A stretch of DNA of 64,000 bases from QAMX01 sp964448855 (GCA_964448855.1 CAYUXI010000009.1:16846-80845), one strand, 5' to 3'; shown: positions 24,392-33,017, counted from the first letter of the stretch. Translations and numbers: made by a program. Notes: generated by a model not told the origin, from the sequence alone.

Positions 24392-25768
24392 TCAGGCCAT
24401 CTGCTCCGGATGAAACACCTCATCAAACCGTTCCGCCGTCAGGAAGCCGAGCGCAACGCAAGCTTCTTTTAATGTGATATCCTCTTTGTAGGCTTTTTTG
24501 GCCACCTTTGCGGCATTTTCATAACCGATATACGGGTTCAGCGCCGTGACGAGCATCAGCGAGTGATACAGGTTGTTGCGCATTTTCTCCCGGTTGGCCG
24601 TGATGCCGACCGCGCAGTTGCGGTTGAAGGAGCAGACCGCCTCCGCCAGCAGGCGAGCCGACTGCAGGAAGTTGTAGGCAATGACGGGCATGAAGACGTT
24701 CAGCTCAAAGTTGCCCTGCGAGGCGGCAATGCCGACGGCTGTATCGTTGCCCATAACCTGAACGGCCACCATCGTCACAGCTTCGCACTGTGTCGGGTTG
24801 ACCTTGCCGGGCATGATCGAGGAGCCCGGCTCATTTTCCGGAATCCGGATTTCGCCCAGACCGTCCCGCGGGCCGGAGGCCAGCCAGCGAACGTCGTTGG
24901 CAATTTTCATCATATCGCAGGCCGCCGCTTTAATGGCGCCGTGCGCAAACACGACCTCATCCTTGGAGGTGAGTGCATGGAATTTGTTGGATGCGGTGAT
25001 AAAGGGCTTGCCTGTCAGCTCCGCGACCTTCTGCGCGACCAGGACGTCAAAGCCCTTCGGCGCGTTCAGACCGGTGCCAACGGCTGTGCCGCCGAGCGCC
25101 AGCTCATACAGCGGGCGAACCGCCAGACGCAGCAGCTCCACGTCGCGCTCCAGGCTGGAACGCCAGCCGGAGATTTCCTGGCTGAAGCGAATCGGAACAG
25201 CGTCCTGCAGGTGGGTACGGCCGGACTTGACGACGTCCTCATTTTCCGCTTCCAGGCGGCGGAACGTCTCAATCAGACCTTCGAGCGCGGGAATCAGCTG
25301 ATCCTCCAGTGCGCAGACGGCAGAAATGGAAATTACCGTCGGGAACGTGTCGTTGGAGGACTGGCTCATGTTGATATCGTCATTGGGGTGGCAGAGCTTC
25401 TGACCGGCAATCTGGTTGGCGCGGTTGGCGATGACCTCGTTGGCGTTCATGTTGGACTGCGTCCCGGAGCCTGTCTGCCAGACGACGAGCGGGAAGTGGT
25501 CATTCAGCTGTCCGGCGATGACCTCATCGCAGGCCGACTGAATGGCTGCCAGCTTTTCGGCCGTCATTTTTTCCGGTTTCAGCTCGGCATTGGCCTGTGC
25601 GGCAGCCTTTTTCAGGACGCCGAATGCATGGGTCACTTCGACGGGCATGGTTTCGATGCCGACGCCGATTTCGAAATTTTCATGACTTCTCTGGGTCTGT
25701 GCGCCCCACAGCCGGTCGGCCGGGACCTTCATTTCGCCCATTGAATCGTGTTCTGTGCGGTATTCCAT
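24392..25768 (-). CDS. fumC: class II fumarase
   Basis: 458 aa, oxygen-stable fumarate hydratase; here it would run malate to fumarate. The superfamily signature is PGSSIMPGKVNPTQ. The N-terminal WGAQTQRSHENFEIG and GSGTQSNMNANEV substrate segments are typical. Aspartase is the closest alternative, but the WGAQTQRS and SGRTHLQDAVPI segments fit fumarase. It lies between mdh (36 nt) and hdrB (35 nt), feeding the fumarate reductase of the same unit. Confidence 0.94.
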   Translation of the reverse strand: MEYRTEHDSMGEMKVPADRLWGAQTQRSHENFEIGVGIETMPVEVTHAFGVLKKAAAQANAELKPEKMTAEKLAAIQSACDEVIAGQLNDHFPLVVWQTGSGTQSNMNANEVIANRANQIAGQKLCHPNDDINMSQSSNDTFPTVISISAVCALEDQLIPALEGLIETFRRLEAENEDVVKSGRTHLQDAVPIRFSQEISGWRSSLERDVELLRLAVRPLYELALGGTAVGTGLNAPKGFDVLVAQKVAELTGKPFITASNKFHALTSKDEVVFAHGAIKAAACDMMKIANDVRWLASGPRDGLGEIRIPENEPGSSIMPGKVNPTQCEAVTMVAVQVMGNDTAVGIAASQGNFELNVFMPVIAYNFLQSARLLAEAVCSFNRNCAVGITANREKMRNNLYHSLMLVTALNPYIGYENAAKVAKKAYKEDITLKEACVALGFLTAERFDEVFHPEQMA

Positions 25769-25804
25769 GAATTGAACTCCCTTTTTGTGTGTTTGATGAG
25801 GCGC

Positions 25805-26749
25805 TTAGATTTCCAGGCTGTTGATGACTTCTTTCAGCGTATCGGCGCTGTGGCGCAGCTGTGCAATTTCCTCATCCGTCAGCGGAACGTTGACCTTGCC
25901 GCGGACGCCGTTGTGGCCGACCATGTTCAGCGTGCTGAGGCAGACGTCGTCAATCCCGTATTCGCCGTGCATCATGGTGGAAACGGTCATGGTGGTGTCG
26001 ATGCCGACCAGCAGCGATTTGCAGATGTGGCAGACGGAGACGGAGACGGCATAGAAGGTAGCACCCTTGCGCGCAATCACGCGGCCGCCGGATTTCTTGA
26101 CATACTGCGTGATTTCATCGTAGTTCAGCTCCGGCGCGGAAATGCCCGGAACGGTCAGCAGGCGCTGGCAGTCCTGAATCGGGACGTTGGAGATGTTGGC
26201 CACCGACCAGGGAATAAAGGAAGAATCGCCGTGTTCACCGAACACATAGGCGTGAACGTTGCTCTGGTTGATGTTGTAGTATTCGGAGAGACGTGCGCGG
26301 AGACGCGCCGTATCCAGAATGGTACCGGAGCCGATGATCCGGTTTTCCGGCAGGCCGGACAGCTTGTGGAAGGTATAGGTCAGGATGTCAACCGGATTGC
26401 TGACGATGATGTAGGTGGCATCCGGTGCATACTTGGTGACTTCCGGAATGATCTGCTTGGTGATGTTCACGTTGGTCTGTGCCAGCTCCAGACGGGTCTG
26501 ACCCGGCTTGCGGGCAATACCGGAGGTGATGATGACGATGTTGGAGTTCGCCGCATCGCGATAGTCACCGGCATAAATCGTGCAGGGCCCGCAGAAGGGC
26601 GTACCCTGTCGAATATCCAGCGCTTCACCCAGCGCCTTTTCGTTGTTGATATCGATCATGACGATCTCAGAGGCAAGACCCATGACCGTCAGGGTATAGG
26701 CAATGGTGGAGCCCACGCTGCCGGTACCGATGATGGAGATTTTGTTCAT
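25805..26749 (-). CDS. mdh: malate dehydrogenase of the LDH-like type (annotators may call it L-lactate dehydrogenase)
   Basis: 314 aa NAD-dependent 2-hydroxyacid dehydrogenase with GTGSVGS dinucleotide loop, IDINNEKA (NAD-preferring Asp), NPVDILTYTF and catalytic GEHGDSS. The substrate-specificity position (residue 102 in LDH numbering) is Arg80 in GIARKPGQTR, as in malate dehydrogenases, where lactate dehydrogenases have Gln. The KGATFYA segment is LDH-like, so it looks like an LDH scaffold with MDH specificity. Adjacent fumarase and fumarate reductase support oxaloacetate/malate. First gene of the operon. Confidence 0.82.
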   Translation of the reverse strand: MNKISIIGTGSVGSTIAYTLTVMGLASEIVMIDINNEKALGEALDIRQGTPFCGPCTIYAGDYRDAANSNIVIITSGIARKPGQTRLELAQTNVNITKQIIPEVTKYAPDATYIIVSNPVDILTYTFHKLSGLPENRIIGSGTILDTARLRARLSEYYNINQSNVHAYVFGEHGDSSFIPWSVANISNVPIQDCQRLLTVPGISAPELNYDEITQYVKKSGGRVIARKGATFYAVSVSVCHICKSLLVGIDTTMTVSTMMHGEYGIDDVCLSTLNMVGHNGVRGKVNVPLTDEEIAQLRHSADTLKEVINSLEI

Positions 26750-26788
26750 AACGCACCTTCTCTATGATACTTTCATAATTGTCGTTCT

Positions 26789-26817
26789 ATTATAACATGA
26801 TTCGACGCGGTTTGCAA
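26789..26817 (-). promoter_or_regulatory. promoter of the mdh-fumC-hdr-flx-frd-rex-hyd operon
   Basis: Minus strand: TTGCAA (complement of 26812-26817), 17 bp, TATAAT (complement of 26789-26794). The 5' UTR is about 35 nt. It is the only clear promoter found for the 14-kb unit. Confidence 0.82.
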
Positions 26818-26829
26818 TTGCCTCTTTCT

Positions 26830-26870
26830 CAAATCGCTATTGCTTTTATCGATATCGAGCAAGCGATTTG
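26830..26870. promoter_or_regulatory. large inverted repeat upstream of the mdh promoter
   Basis: CAAATCGCT-AT-TGCT paired with AGCAAGCGATTTG (26830-26844 and 26858-26870): a 13-bp stem with a 2-nt bulge, centred about 40 bp upstream of the -35 box. It has no T-tract, so a regulator site or activator element is more likely than a terminator. The remaining 26871-27026 shows nothing recognisable. Confidence 0.5.
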
Positions 26871-27026
26871 AAAAAGCACTCACTACACTTTGGAGTTTTG
26901 GGATGAACCGTTGTGAATACAAGTGATCACGCAAAAAACAGTTTTTCCCTCGACTTCCATCGTCCGGGAGGCGCTGGGGCAATTCGGTGATGTGGGTGGA
27001 TATTGGAACATGCGGGAGCGTGTGTC

Positions 27027-27064
27027 AAAAACCGCCCCGGCTCGGTGTAGAGTCGGGGCGGTTT
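27027..27064 (-). terminator. terminator of htpG (distal, after repeat array)
   Basis: 11-bp perfect stem AAACCGCCCCG / CGGGGCGGTTT (27029-27039, 27054-27064), followed on the minus strand by a T-run. It lies about 555 nt beyond the htpG stop. Confidence 0.8.
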
Positions 27065-27251
27065 GGGATATCTTATATTTTGGTCGTGAAGCCTGGCTCA
27101 GCGTTTCAGCCGGTCACATCAGCCATTTGATTCCGGTTCGCCGCCCAGCTGTGGGTTCCATTGCTTCACCCGTTCGTGCAGTCTACCGTTACGCTTGCCG
27201 TGCGACTGCGGGCACAGTGCTTCATCCGGTTGCAAAATCCTGTCATTTCAG

Positions 27252-27600
27252 GTTTACCGCGTAACTACGGGTTACGCGGTTCCGCCAGGTGTACAGGCTT
27301 GCCGTTTCGCGTTCACCGTGCATTTGCGGGTTACGCCGCTTTGCCTGGTCGCGTCAGCTGTTTGGTTCAGGTTTACTGCGTAACTGTGGGTTACGCCGCT
27401 CCACCGGGTGTACAGGCTTGCCGTTTCGCGTTCACCGTGCATTTGCGGGTTACGCCGCTTTGCCTGGTCGCGTCAGCTGTTTGGTTCGGGTTTACTGCGT
27501 AACTTCGGGTTACGCCGCTCCACCCGCTCGCACAGGCTCACCGCGCATCTTCGGGTTACGCCGCCCGAGTGCACATCGCTTTCCCCGCTCGTGCTGCGAT
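27252..27600. repeat. 119-bp tandem repeat (about 2.5 copies) with conserved hairpin, in the htpG 3' region
   Basis: Exact 119-bp periodicity (starts 27252, 27371, 27490). Each unit has two diverged ~60-bp halves sharing CGGGTTACGCCGCT. One half holds a 7-bp hairpin GCGTAAC-N5-GTTACGC at 27259-27277, 27378-27396 and 27497-27515; the stem is invariant while the loop changes. Degenerate copies extend to 27121 on one side and almost to the htpG stop on the other. Open frames through the array have no ribosome sites and occur in several frames, so it is not a protein repeat. Confidence 0.85.
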
Positions 27601-27619
27601 TCGTTTCCGGCAGGGTGCG

Positions 27620-29536
27620 TCAGCGGAGGAGTCCGCAGACGAGTTCGGAATAGCCGGCCGGGTCTTCCAGCGGGAAGCCGGCGATCAGCAGTGCCTGTGC
27701 GTAGAGGATTTTGGCGTATTTTTCCGCCAGCTCCCGATCCGACGCGAAGGCATTTTTCAGCTGTGCAAAGACCGGATGGTCGCCGTTCAGCTCCAGCACG
27801 CGCTGCGCCTTGACCTTGTTCTCGCCGGGGATGGCCGCGAAATATTTCTCCATTTCCAGCGTTACATTGCCCTCGCTGGTCAGGCAGACCGGGTGCGAAA
27901 CGAGCTTATGTGAAATGCGGACGGCGGACACCTCGTTGCCGAGCGTCTCCTTCACGAAATCGAGCAGCGCCTTATTGTCCTCGTTCTTCTGTTCGGTTTC
28001 CTTCTTTTCCTCTTCGGTTTCCAGCTCCAGATCGTCACGGCTGACGTTCTTGAACTTCTTCTCATCGACCTGGCCGAGAATCTCCACGACGAACTCATCG
28101 ACCTCGTCGGTCATGTAGAGGACGTCGAAATCCTTGGCGCGCAGCCGTTCAATCTGCGGCAGTGCGCTGACCTTGGCCAGATTTTCACCGCAGGCGTAGT
28201 AGATATACTTCTGCTCCTCCGGCATGGCCTTGCAGTAGTCATCCAGCGTGATCAGCTTGTCCGATTTCGCGCTGGCAAACATCAGCAGGTCGGAGAGCAT
28301 CTCGCGGTGTGCGCCGAAGTCGGACACAACGCCGTATTTGAGCTGCAGGCCAAAGAGCTTGTAGAATTTGGCATACGTCTCCGGCTCATCGTCCATCATT
28401 TTCTTCAGCTCGCGCTTGATGCGCTTCTCGATGTTCTGCGCAATGACACGCAGCTGCTTGTCGTGCTGCAGCAGTTCACGGGAGATGTTCAGCGAAAGGT
28501 TGTCCGAATCGACAACACCCTTGACAAACCGGAAATGCTCCGGCAGCAGCTCGGCACAGCGGTCGAGAATCATGACGCCGTTGGAATACAGCTGAAGCCC
28601 CTTCTCAAAATCCTTCGTATAGTAGCCATACGGCACAGAGCCCGGAATGAAGAGCATCGCCTTGAAGGAAATCAGACCCTCGGCTTCGATGCGGATGACC
28701 TTCAGCGGTGCCTCGTTGTCGTAGTATTTCTCCTGATAGAAGGCGAAGCAGTCTTCATCGCTGACCTCGGCCTTCGGGCGCTGCCAGATCGGCACCATGC
28801 TGTTGACGGTTTCCGCCTCGGTATACGTTTCGTAGGTCGTCTTTTTCTTGCCGTCTTCATCGACCTCGTCGGATTCGACCGGGCGGGACTTCTCAATGTC
28901 CATGACGATCGGGAAGCGGATGTAGTCCGAATATTTCCGAATGATGCGGCGCAGCTCATACGTATCCAGGAATTCGCTGTAGGATTCGTCCTCGCTGTCC
29001 GGCTTCAGGTAGAGAATGACATCGGTACCGCTTTCGGCGCGTTCCGCCGGGGAAACCGTATACCCGTCTGTGCCGGTGGATTCCCAGACGTTCGCCGCGT
29101 CCTCTCCGAACTTGCGGGAGACGACACGCACCTTTTCCGCGACCATGAAGGCGGAGTAGAAGCCGACGCCGAACTGGCCGATGATGTCCACGGTTTTGTC
29201 CTCTTTGTCCTGCTCGGTCAGGTTATTTTTGAACGCGAGCGACCCACTGCGGGCGATGACGCCGAGGTTCGATTCCAGATCTTCCTCACTCATGCCGATG
29301 CCGTTGTCCGAAATGGTCAGCGTCCGTGCATCCTTGTCAGGCGTGACGGTGATTTTCAGATCTTCCCGCGCAGTGGTGACGGTCTGGTCCGTCAATGCCC
29401 GATACGCGAGCTTGTCAATTGCGTCGGAGGCATTGGAAATCAGCTCCCGGAGGAAGATTTCCCGGTGTGTATAGACGGAATTGATCATCATGTCGAGAAT
29501 CCGTTTGGATTCGGTTTTGAATTGTTTTTTGGCCAT
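27620..29536 (-). CDS. htpG: molecular chaperone HtpG (Hsp90)
   Basis: 638-aa Hsp90 homologue. The GHKL ATPase domain has LRELISNASDAIDKLAYRAL and DNGIGMS, followed by GQFGVGFYSAFMVA. The middle domain contains SLNISRELLQ with the catalytic Arg, and a C-terminal dimerisation domain is present. Normal length for bacterial HtpG. The start at 29536 (MAKKQF) lies 8 nt after AAAGGA; the ATG 9 nt upstream overlaps the ribosome site and is rejected. Driven by a perfect consensus promoter; no CIRCE element is visible. Confidence 0.97.
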   Translation of the reverse strand: MAKKQFKTESKRILDMMINSVYTHREIFLRELISNASDAIDKLAYRALTDQTVTTAREDLKITVTPDKDARTLTISDNGIGMSEEDLESNLGVIARSGSLAFKNNLTEQDKEDKTVDIIGQFGVGFYSAFMVAEKVRVVSRKFGEDAANVWESTGTDGYTVSPAERAESGTDVILYLKPDSEDESYSEFLDTYELRRIIRKYSDYIRFPIVMDIEKSRPVESDEVDEDGKKKTTYETYTEAETVNSMVPIWQRPKAEVSDEDCFAFYQEKYYDNEAPLKVIRIEAEGLISFKAMLFIPGSVPYGYYTKDFEKGLQLYSNGVMILDRCAELLPEHFRFVKGVVDSDNLSLNISRELLQHDKQLRVIAQNIEKRIKRELKKMMDDEPETYAKFYKLFGLQLKYGVVSDFGAHREMLSDLLMFASAKSDKLITLDDYCKAMPEEQKYIYYACGENLAKVSALPQIERLRAKDFDVLYMTDEVDEFVVEILGQVDEKKFKNVSRDDLELETEEEKKETEQKNEDNKALLDFVKETLGNEVSAVRISHKLVSHPVCLTSEGNVTLEMEKYFAAIPGENKVKAQRVLELNGDHPVFAQLKNAFASDRELAEKYAKILYAQALLIAGFPLEDPAGYSELVCGLLR

Positions 29537-29637
29537 AACAAACATCCTTTCATGCCGGCGGACTGGTGGCTGCCGGGCAAAATGGATCCGGCTCCCGTTG
29601 CAATAAAAAGAGCGGAAACGGAATCATACAAAGTATT

Positions 29638-29666
29638 ATTATACCCTTTTTTGCCCCATTTGTCAA
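29638..29666 (-). promoter_or_regulatory. promoter of htpG
   Basis: Minus strand TTGACA (complement of 29661-29666), 17 bp, TATAAT (complement of 29638-29643): a perfect sigma-A promoter. Confidence 0.92.
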
Positions 29667-29722
29667 TCTCCTGATCGAACAAATGAACGCCTCGATTTGC
29701 AGCCGGCTGAAGCCGTACCGCG

Positions 29723-29762
29723 AAAAAATCAGACAGATTCCGAAAAGTGTCTGATTTTTTTT
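29723..29762. terminator. hairpin with A/T tracts between divergent genes
   Basis: 13-bp stem AAAAAATCAGACA / TGTCTGATTTTTT (29723-29735, 29748-29760). No gene ends here: htpG leaves leftwards and the next gene starts rightwards. It may insulate the two promoters or end a short transcript. The rest of the 327-bp spacer holds a possible TAAAAT -10 at 29807-29812 for the + genes without a good -35. Confidence 0.55.
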
Positions 29763-29862
29763 GCAAAAGTCATTTTTTGTCCATCGATACCGGAGGGCAT
29801 TTGATGTAAAATAGAGCTGTGGCGGTGGACGGAGCTGCATCGCCGACAAAGGAGGCTTCCGC

Positions 29863-30087
29863 ATGAGACAGGTCAAACACATCGCGCTGTCGGCCGTCCT
29901 GGCCGTTGCCGGTCTGTGCCTGATTTTGCGGCCGACCGGCTTTGTCTGGCTCATCGGCGGCGTCTGCGTCCTGATCGGTGCCGCACAGCTGATCGGCAGC
30001 CTTCTGAACATCTGCATCACGGCGGGCACCGTCAAGGTCGTCGATCAAAAACAACAGATAGAGGTTGACTATGAAATCCGTGACTGA
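29863..30087 (+). CDS. small membrane protein, two spans
   Basis: 74 aa with two hydrophobic segments (about residues 7-24 and 27-48) and a charged C-terminus (VKVVDQKQQIEVDYEIRD). A strong AAAGGAGG precedes the ATG. No family is recognised. Its last codons overlap the start of the lipase gene, so it is the first gene of the lipid-related operon 29863-33713. Confidence 0.7.
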   Translation: MRQVKHIALSAVLAVAGLCLILRPTGFVWLIGGVCVLIGAAQLIGSLLNICITAGTVKVVDQKQQIEVDYEIRD

Positions 30088-31042
30088 AATATCAATGGAA
30101 CGATTCACCGTGCATTCGGAGCAGGATGGGCTGGCGCTGGCGGGGATCGCCGTTCGCCCGGTTCACGTCGTGCCGTGTGGCGTCCTGCAGATTGCACATG
30201 GTATGATTGAACACAAAATGCGCTACCTGCCGTTTATGCAGTGGATGGCAGAGCACGGCTACGCCTGCGTGATTCACGACCACCGCGGCCACGGTGAAAG
30301 CGTAGAATCGCCGGACGCGCTCGGCTATTTCGGCGAAAACGGCGGCGATGCGCTCGTGCGGGATCTGTATCAGGTCACCGGCTGGGCGAAGCGGCGCTTC
30401 GGCCGGACGCCGTATTTCCTGCTGGGGCACAGCATGGGCTCGCTGGCGGCGCGTGTCTATGTCCGCCACTACAGCCGTGCGCTCGATGGGCTGATTCTCA
30501 TCGGCTCGCCCAGCCGCCAGCCGGGCTGCGAAACGGCTGAGCGGCTGCTCGGCCGCCTCACGCGTGACGAGCACCGCCGGAACGATCAGTTGGAGCGCAT
30601 CTTTGAGGAATTCTTTGAGCACCGCTATCGCAGTGAAAACCTGCCGAATTCGTGGATTTGCTCCGACCCCGCCGTTGTCGCGCAGCACAACGACGACCCG
30701 CTCTGCACCTACACGCTGACGCTCAACGGCTATCGTTCGCTGCTGTGGCTGATGCATGAGGCGTATGATATGCCGCACGGCTCGGCGGCCTGCCCGGAGC
30801 TGCCGGTTCGCTTTTTGTCCGGCGCGGAGGATGTCTGCCTGGGCAATCGCCGCCGATTCACGGATGCCGTCCGGCGGATGCATCTCGCCGGGTACCAGAA
30901 CGTGTCCGCCCGCCTGTTTCAGGGAATGCGCCACGAAATCCTGCTGGAAACGGGACATCAGCGCGTATATCAGGAAATTTTGCGCTTTCTGAATCCAATT
31001 GCGGGTATCGAAATCGCAGACACAAGGGAGACGGTTCAATGA
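30071..31042 (+). CDS. alpha/beta hydrolase (monoacylglycerol lipase / lysophospholipase type)
   Basis: 323 aa of the serine aminopeptidase S33 / Hydrolase_4 family. HDHRGHGES precedes the nucleophile elbow GHSMGS, with a late acid in SGAEDVC and the His in GMRHEIL. The family includes PldB and monoglyceride lipases. ATG at 30071 follows GAGG by 6 nt; a TTG two codons earlier is less likely. It overlaps the upstream small gene by 17 nt and the downstream glycosyltransferase by 4 nt (ATGA). Lipid deacylation fits the neighbouring glycolipid and acyltransferase genes. Confidence 0.87.
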   Translation: MKSVTEISMERFTVHSEQDGLALAGIAVRPVHVVPCGVLQIAHGMIEHKMRYLPFMQWMAEHGYACVIHDHRGHGESVESPDALGYFGENGGDALVRDLYQVTGWAKRRFGRTPYFLLGHSMGSLAARVYVRHYSRALDGLILIGSPSRQPGCETAERLLGRLTRDEHRRNDQLERIFEEFFEHRYRSENLPNSWICSDPAVVAQHNDDPLCTYTLTLNGYRSLLWLMHEAYDMPHGSAACPELPVRFLSGAEDVCLGNRRRFTDAVRRMHLAGYQNVSARLFQGMRHEILLETGHQRVYQEILRFLNPIAGIEIADTRETVQ

Positions 31043-32202
31043 AAATCCTGATGGTCATCGACCAATTCTACGACGCCAACAACGGCATGACGATCTCGGC
31101 GCGCCGCTTTGTGCAGGTGCTGCGGCAGCACGGCCACGACGTCCGCATTGCCTCCACCGGCTCGCCGGAGCTGCTGGCGGACGGCGAAACGGCGTATCTC
31201 ATGGAAAAGCAGACGGTGCCCGTCTTTGACCGGCTGATCGCCTCACAGGGCATGACGTTTGCCAAAACGGACGAGGCGCAGCTGGAAGCGGGCATCGCCT
31301 GGGCCGATGTCGTGCATTTCGTCGTGCCGTTCGCGCTGACGCACCACGGCATCCGCATCGCCAAGCGGCTGCACAAGCCGTTCACGGCGGCGTTCCATGT
31401 GCAGCCGGAAAACATCTCCTCCTCCGTCCATCTGGGCAACGCCCATCTGGTCAATTCAGGCATCTATCACTGGTTCCGCTCGTACGTCTATCAGGATTGC
31501 CGCCACATCCATTGCCCGAGCGCGCTGATCGCCGGTGAGCTGCGGCGCCACGGCTATACCGGGCAGCTGCACGTCATATCCAACGGGATTGACCCGGATT
31601 TTACCTATCGGAAGCAGCCGAAGGACGATTCGCTGGCGGGGAAATTCGTCGTGCTGATGATCGGCCGGCTGTCGATTGAGAAGCGGCAGGACGTCCTGAT
31701 CGACGCCGTTGCCCGCTCGAAGCACCGCGATTCGATTCAGCTGGTGCTGGCCGGAAAGGGGCCGCGCCGTCAGGCGCTGGAGCATCAGGCGGAGAAGCTG
31801 GGGCTTTCGGTACGGTTCGGCTTTTACCCGAAGCCGGAGCTTTTGGAGCTGATCGCGATGAGCGACCTCTACGTTCACACGTCCGACGCGGAAATCGAGG
31901 CGATGAGCTGCATGGAGGCGTTCGCGTGCGGGCGCGTTCCGGTGATTGCTGACAGCCCGAAAAGCGCCACGCCGCAGTTCGCGCTGGATCGCCGCAGCCT
32001 GTTCGAAGCCGGAAACAGCAGCGACCTGGCCGATCACATCGATTACTGGCTGGAGCATCCGGAGGAGCGCATTCAAATGGAAACCGCCTATGCGGAGCTG
32101 GCAAAGCAGTACAATCTGGAAGCGTGTGTCCGTCAGGCGGAGGCCATGTTTGAGCAGGCCATCGCCGAAAACGAGGCACAGGAGGAAGCGCCTCATGCGT
32201 AG
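31039..32202 (+). CDS. GT4 glycosyltransferase (diacylglycerol glucosyltransferase-like)
   Basis: 387 aa GT-B enzyme. The N-terminal MKILMVIDQFYDANNGMTIS is typical of processive or monoglucosyl diacylglycerol synthases. The donor site has GRLSIEKRQDVLIDA and GKGPRR, and the EX7E motif is EIEAMSCMEAFACG. Likely attaches a hexose to diacylglycerol for membrane glycolipid or LTA anchor, though other acceptors are possible. Overlaps both neighbours (ATGA before, 8 nt with the acyltransferase after). Confidence 0.85.
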   Translation: MKILMVIDQFYDANNGMTISARRFVQVLRQHGHDVRIASTGSPELLADGETAYLMEKQTVPVFDRLIASQGMTFAKTDEAQLEAGIAWADVVHFVVPFALTHHGIRIAKRLHKPFTAAFHVQPENISSSVHLGNAHLVNSGIYHWFRSYVYQDCRHIHCPSALIAGELRRHGYTGQLHVISNGIDPDFTYRKQPKDDSLAGKFVVLMIGRLSIEKRQDVLIDAVARSKHRDSIQLVLAGKGPRRQALEHQAEKLGLSVRFGFYPKPELLELIAMSDLYVHTSDAEIEAMSCMEAFACGRVPVIADSPKSATPQFALDRRSLFEAGNSSDLADHIDYWLEHPEERIQMETAYAELAKQYNLEACVRQAEAMFEQAIAENEAQEEAPHA

Positions 32203-32995
32203 GAGCCCGAACCGGCAGGAGGCGCACCGCGACGAGGACGGGCACGTTTTGCATCTCTGGCAGCCGTTTCACTTTCAGACCGGCATGGGCTACGATTACC
32301 GCCGCCGTGCCTGGTATCAGCGGGCGCTGACGGCGGTCGTCCGCACCTTCGCCGCCTGCATTTTGTGGGTCTATGAGCGGCTGGTGCTTGGCTTTCGCAT
32401 CGTCGGCCGCGAAAACCTCAGCCGGTGCATGGAGGGCGGCATGGTGACGGTTTGCAACCACATCCACCCGCTCGACTGCACGATGGTCGATCTGGCGCTG
32501 TATCCGCGCCGCGTCCACTATGTGACGTTCGAGAGCAACTTCCGCATTCCGGTCGTCCGGCACCTGATTCGCGTGCTGGGCGGTGTGCCGCTGCCGAAAA
32601 ACCCGGTCAAGCTGCTGGAGCTCTTTCGCGCGATGGAGGCTGCCGCGCACGACGGTGCCGCCGTCCATATCTACCCGGAGGGCGTGCTGATTCCGTACAG
32701 CGATGCGCTGCGCCCGTTCCAAAACGGCGCGTTTCGGTTTGCCGTGCGCGGACAGATGACGGTCGTGCCGATGGTGATTGAGCAGGCCGCGCCGACCGGC
32801 TGGCGCAAATGGCTGAAGCGCCGTCCCTGCCTGACGCTGCACATTCTGCCGCCGCAGGCGGTGGATCGTTCGCTGCCGTCAAAAAACGCGGCGGCGGCGC
32901 TGGAGCGGGACTGCCAGACGGCCATGCAGCACCGGCTGACGCTCTGCCGCCAGCCCAAGCAGACGAATCAAAAGGGAAGCAGGCGATTGGCCTGA
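32195..32995 (+). CDS. plsC: 1-acyl-sn-glycerol-3-phosphate acyltransferase (PlsC family)
   Basis: 266 aa. Catalytic NHIHPLD (HX4D) near residue 86, motif II-like FESNFRIPVV, motif III YPEGVLIPYS and the PMVIEQAAP segment. One hydrophobic segment (ALTAVVRTFAACILWVYERL) anchors it. Makes phosphatidic acid or acylates a related lipid. ATG at 32195 follows GGAGGAAG and overlaps the glycosyltransferase stop; earlier in-frame codons would lie inside that gene. Confidence 0.88.
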   Translation: MRRSPNRQEAHRDEDGHVLHLWQPFHFQTGMGYDYRRRAWYQRALTAVVRTFAACILWVYERLVLGFRIVGRENLSRCMEGGMVTVCNHIHPLDCTMVDLALYPRRVHYVTFESNFRIPVVRHLIRVLGGVPLPKNPVKLLELFRAMEAAAHDGAAVHIYPEGVLIPYSDALRPFQNGAFRFAVRGQMTVVPMVIEQAAPTGWRKWLKRRPCLTLHILPPQAVDRSLPSKNAAAALERDCQTAMQHRLTLCRQPKQTNQKGSRRLA

Positions 32996-33017
32996 CGAAA
33001 CAGGAGGTGTCGGTCGC

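Noticed and set aside
27161..27813. Overlapping repetitive open frames in the htpG downstream region
   Set aside because: Open in several frames because of GC-rich tandem repeats; no start signals and no family resemblance.
29537..29700. CIRCE element or other heat-shock operator for htpG
   Set aside because: No TTAGCACTC-N9-GAGTGCTAA sequence; only a plain sigma-A promoter is visible.
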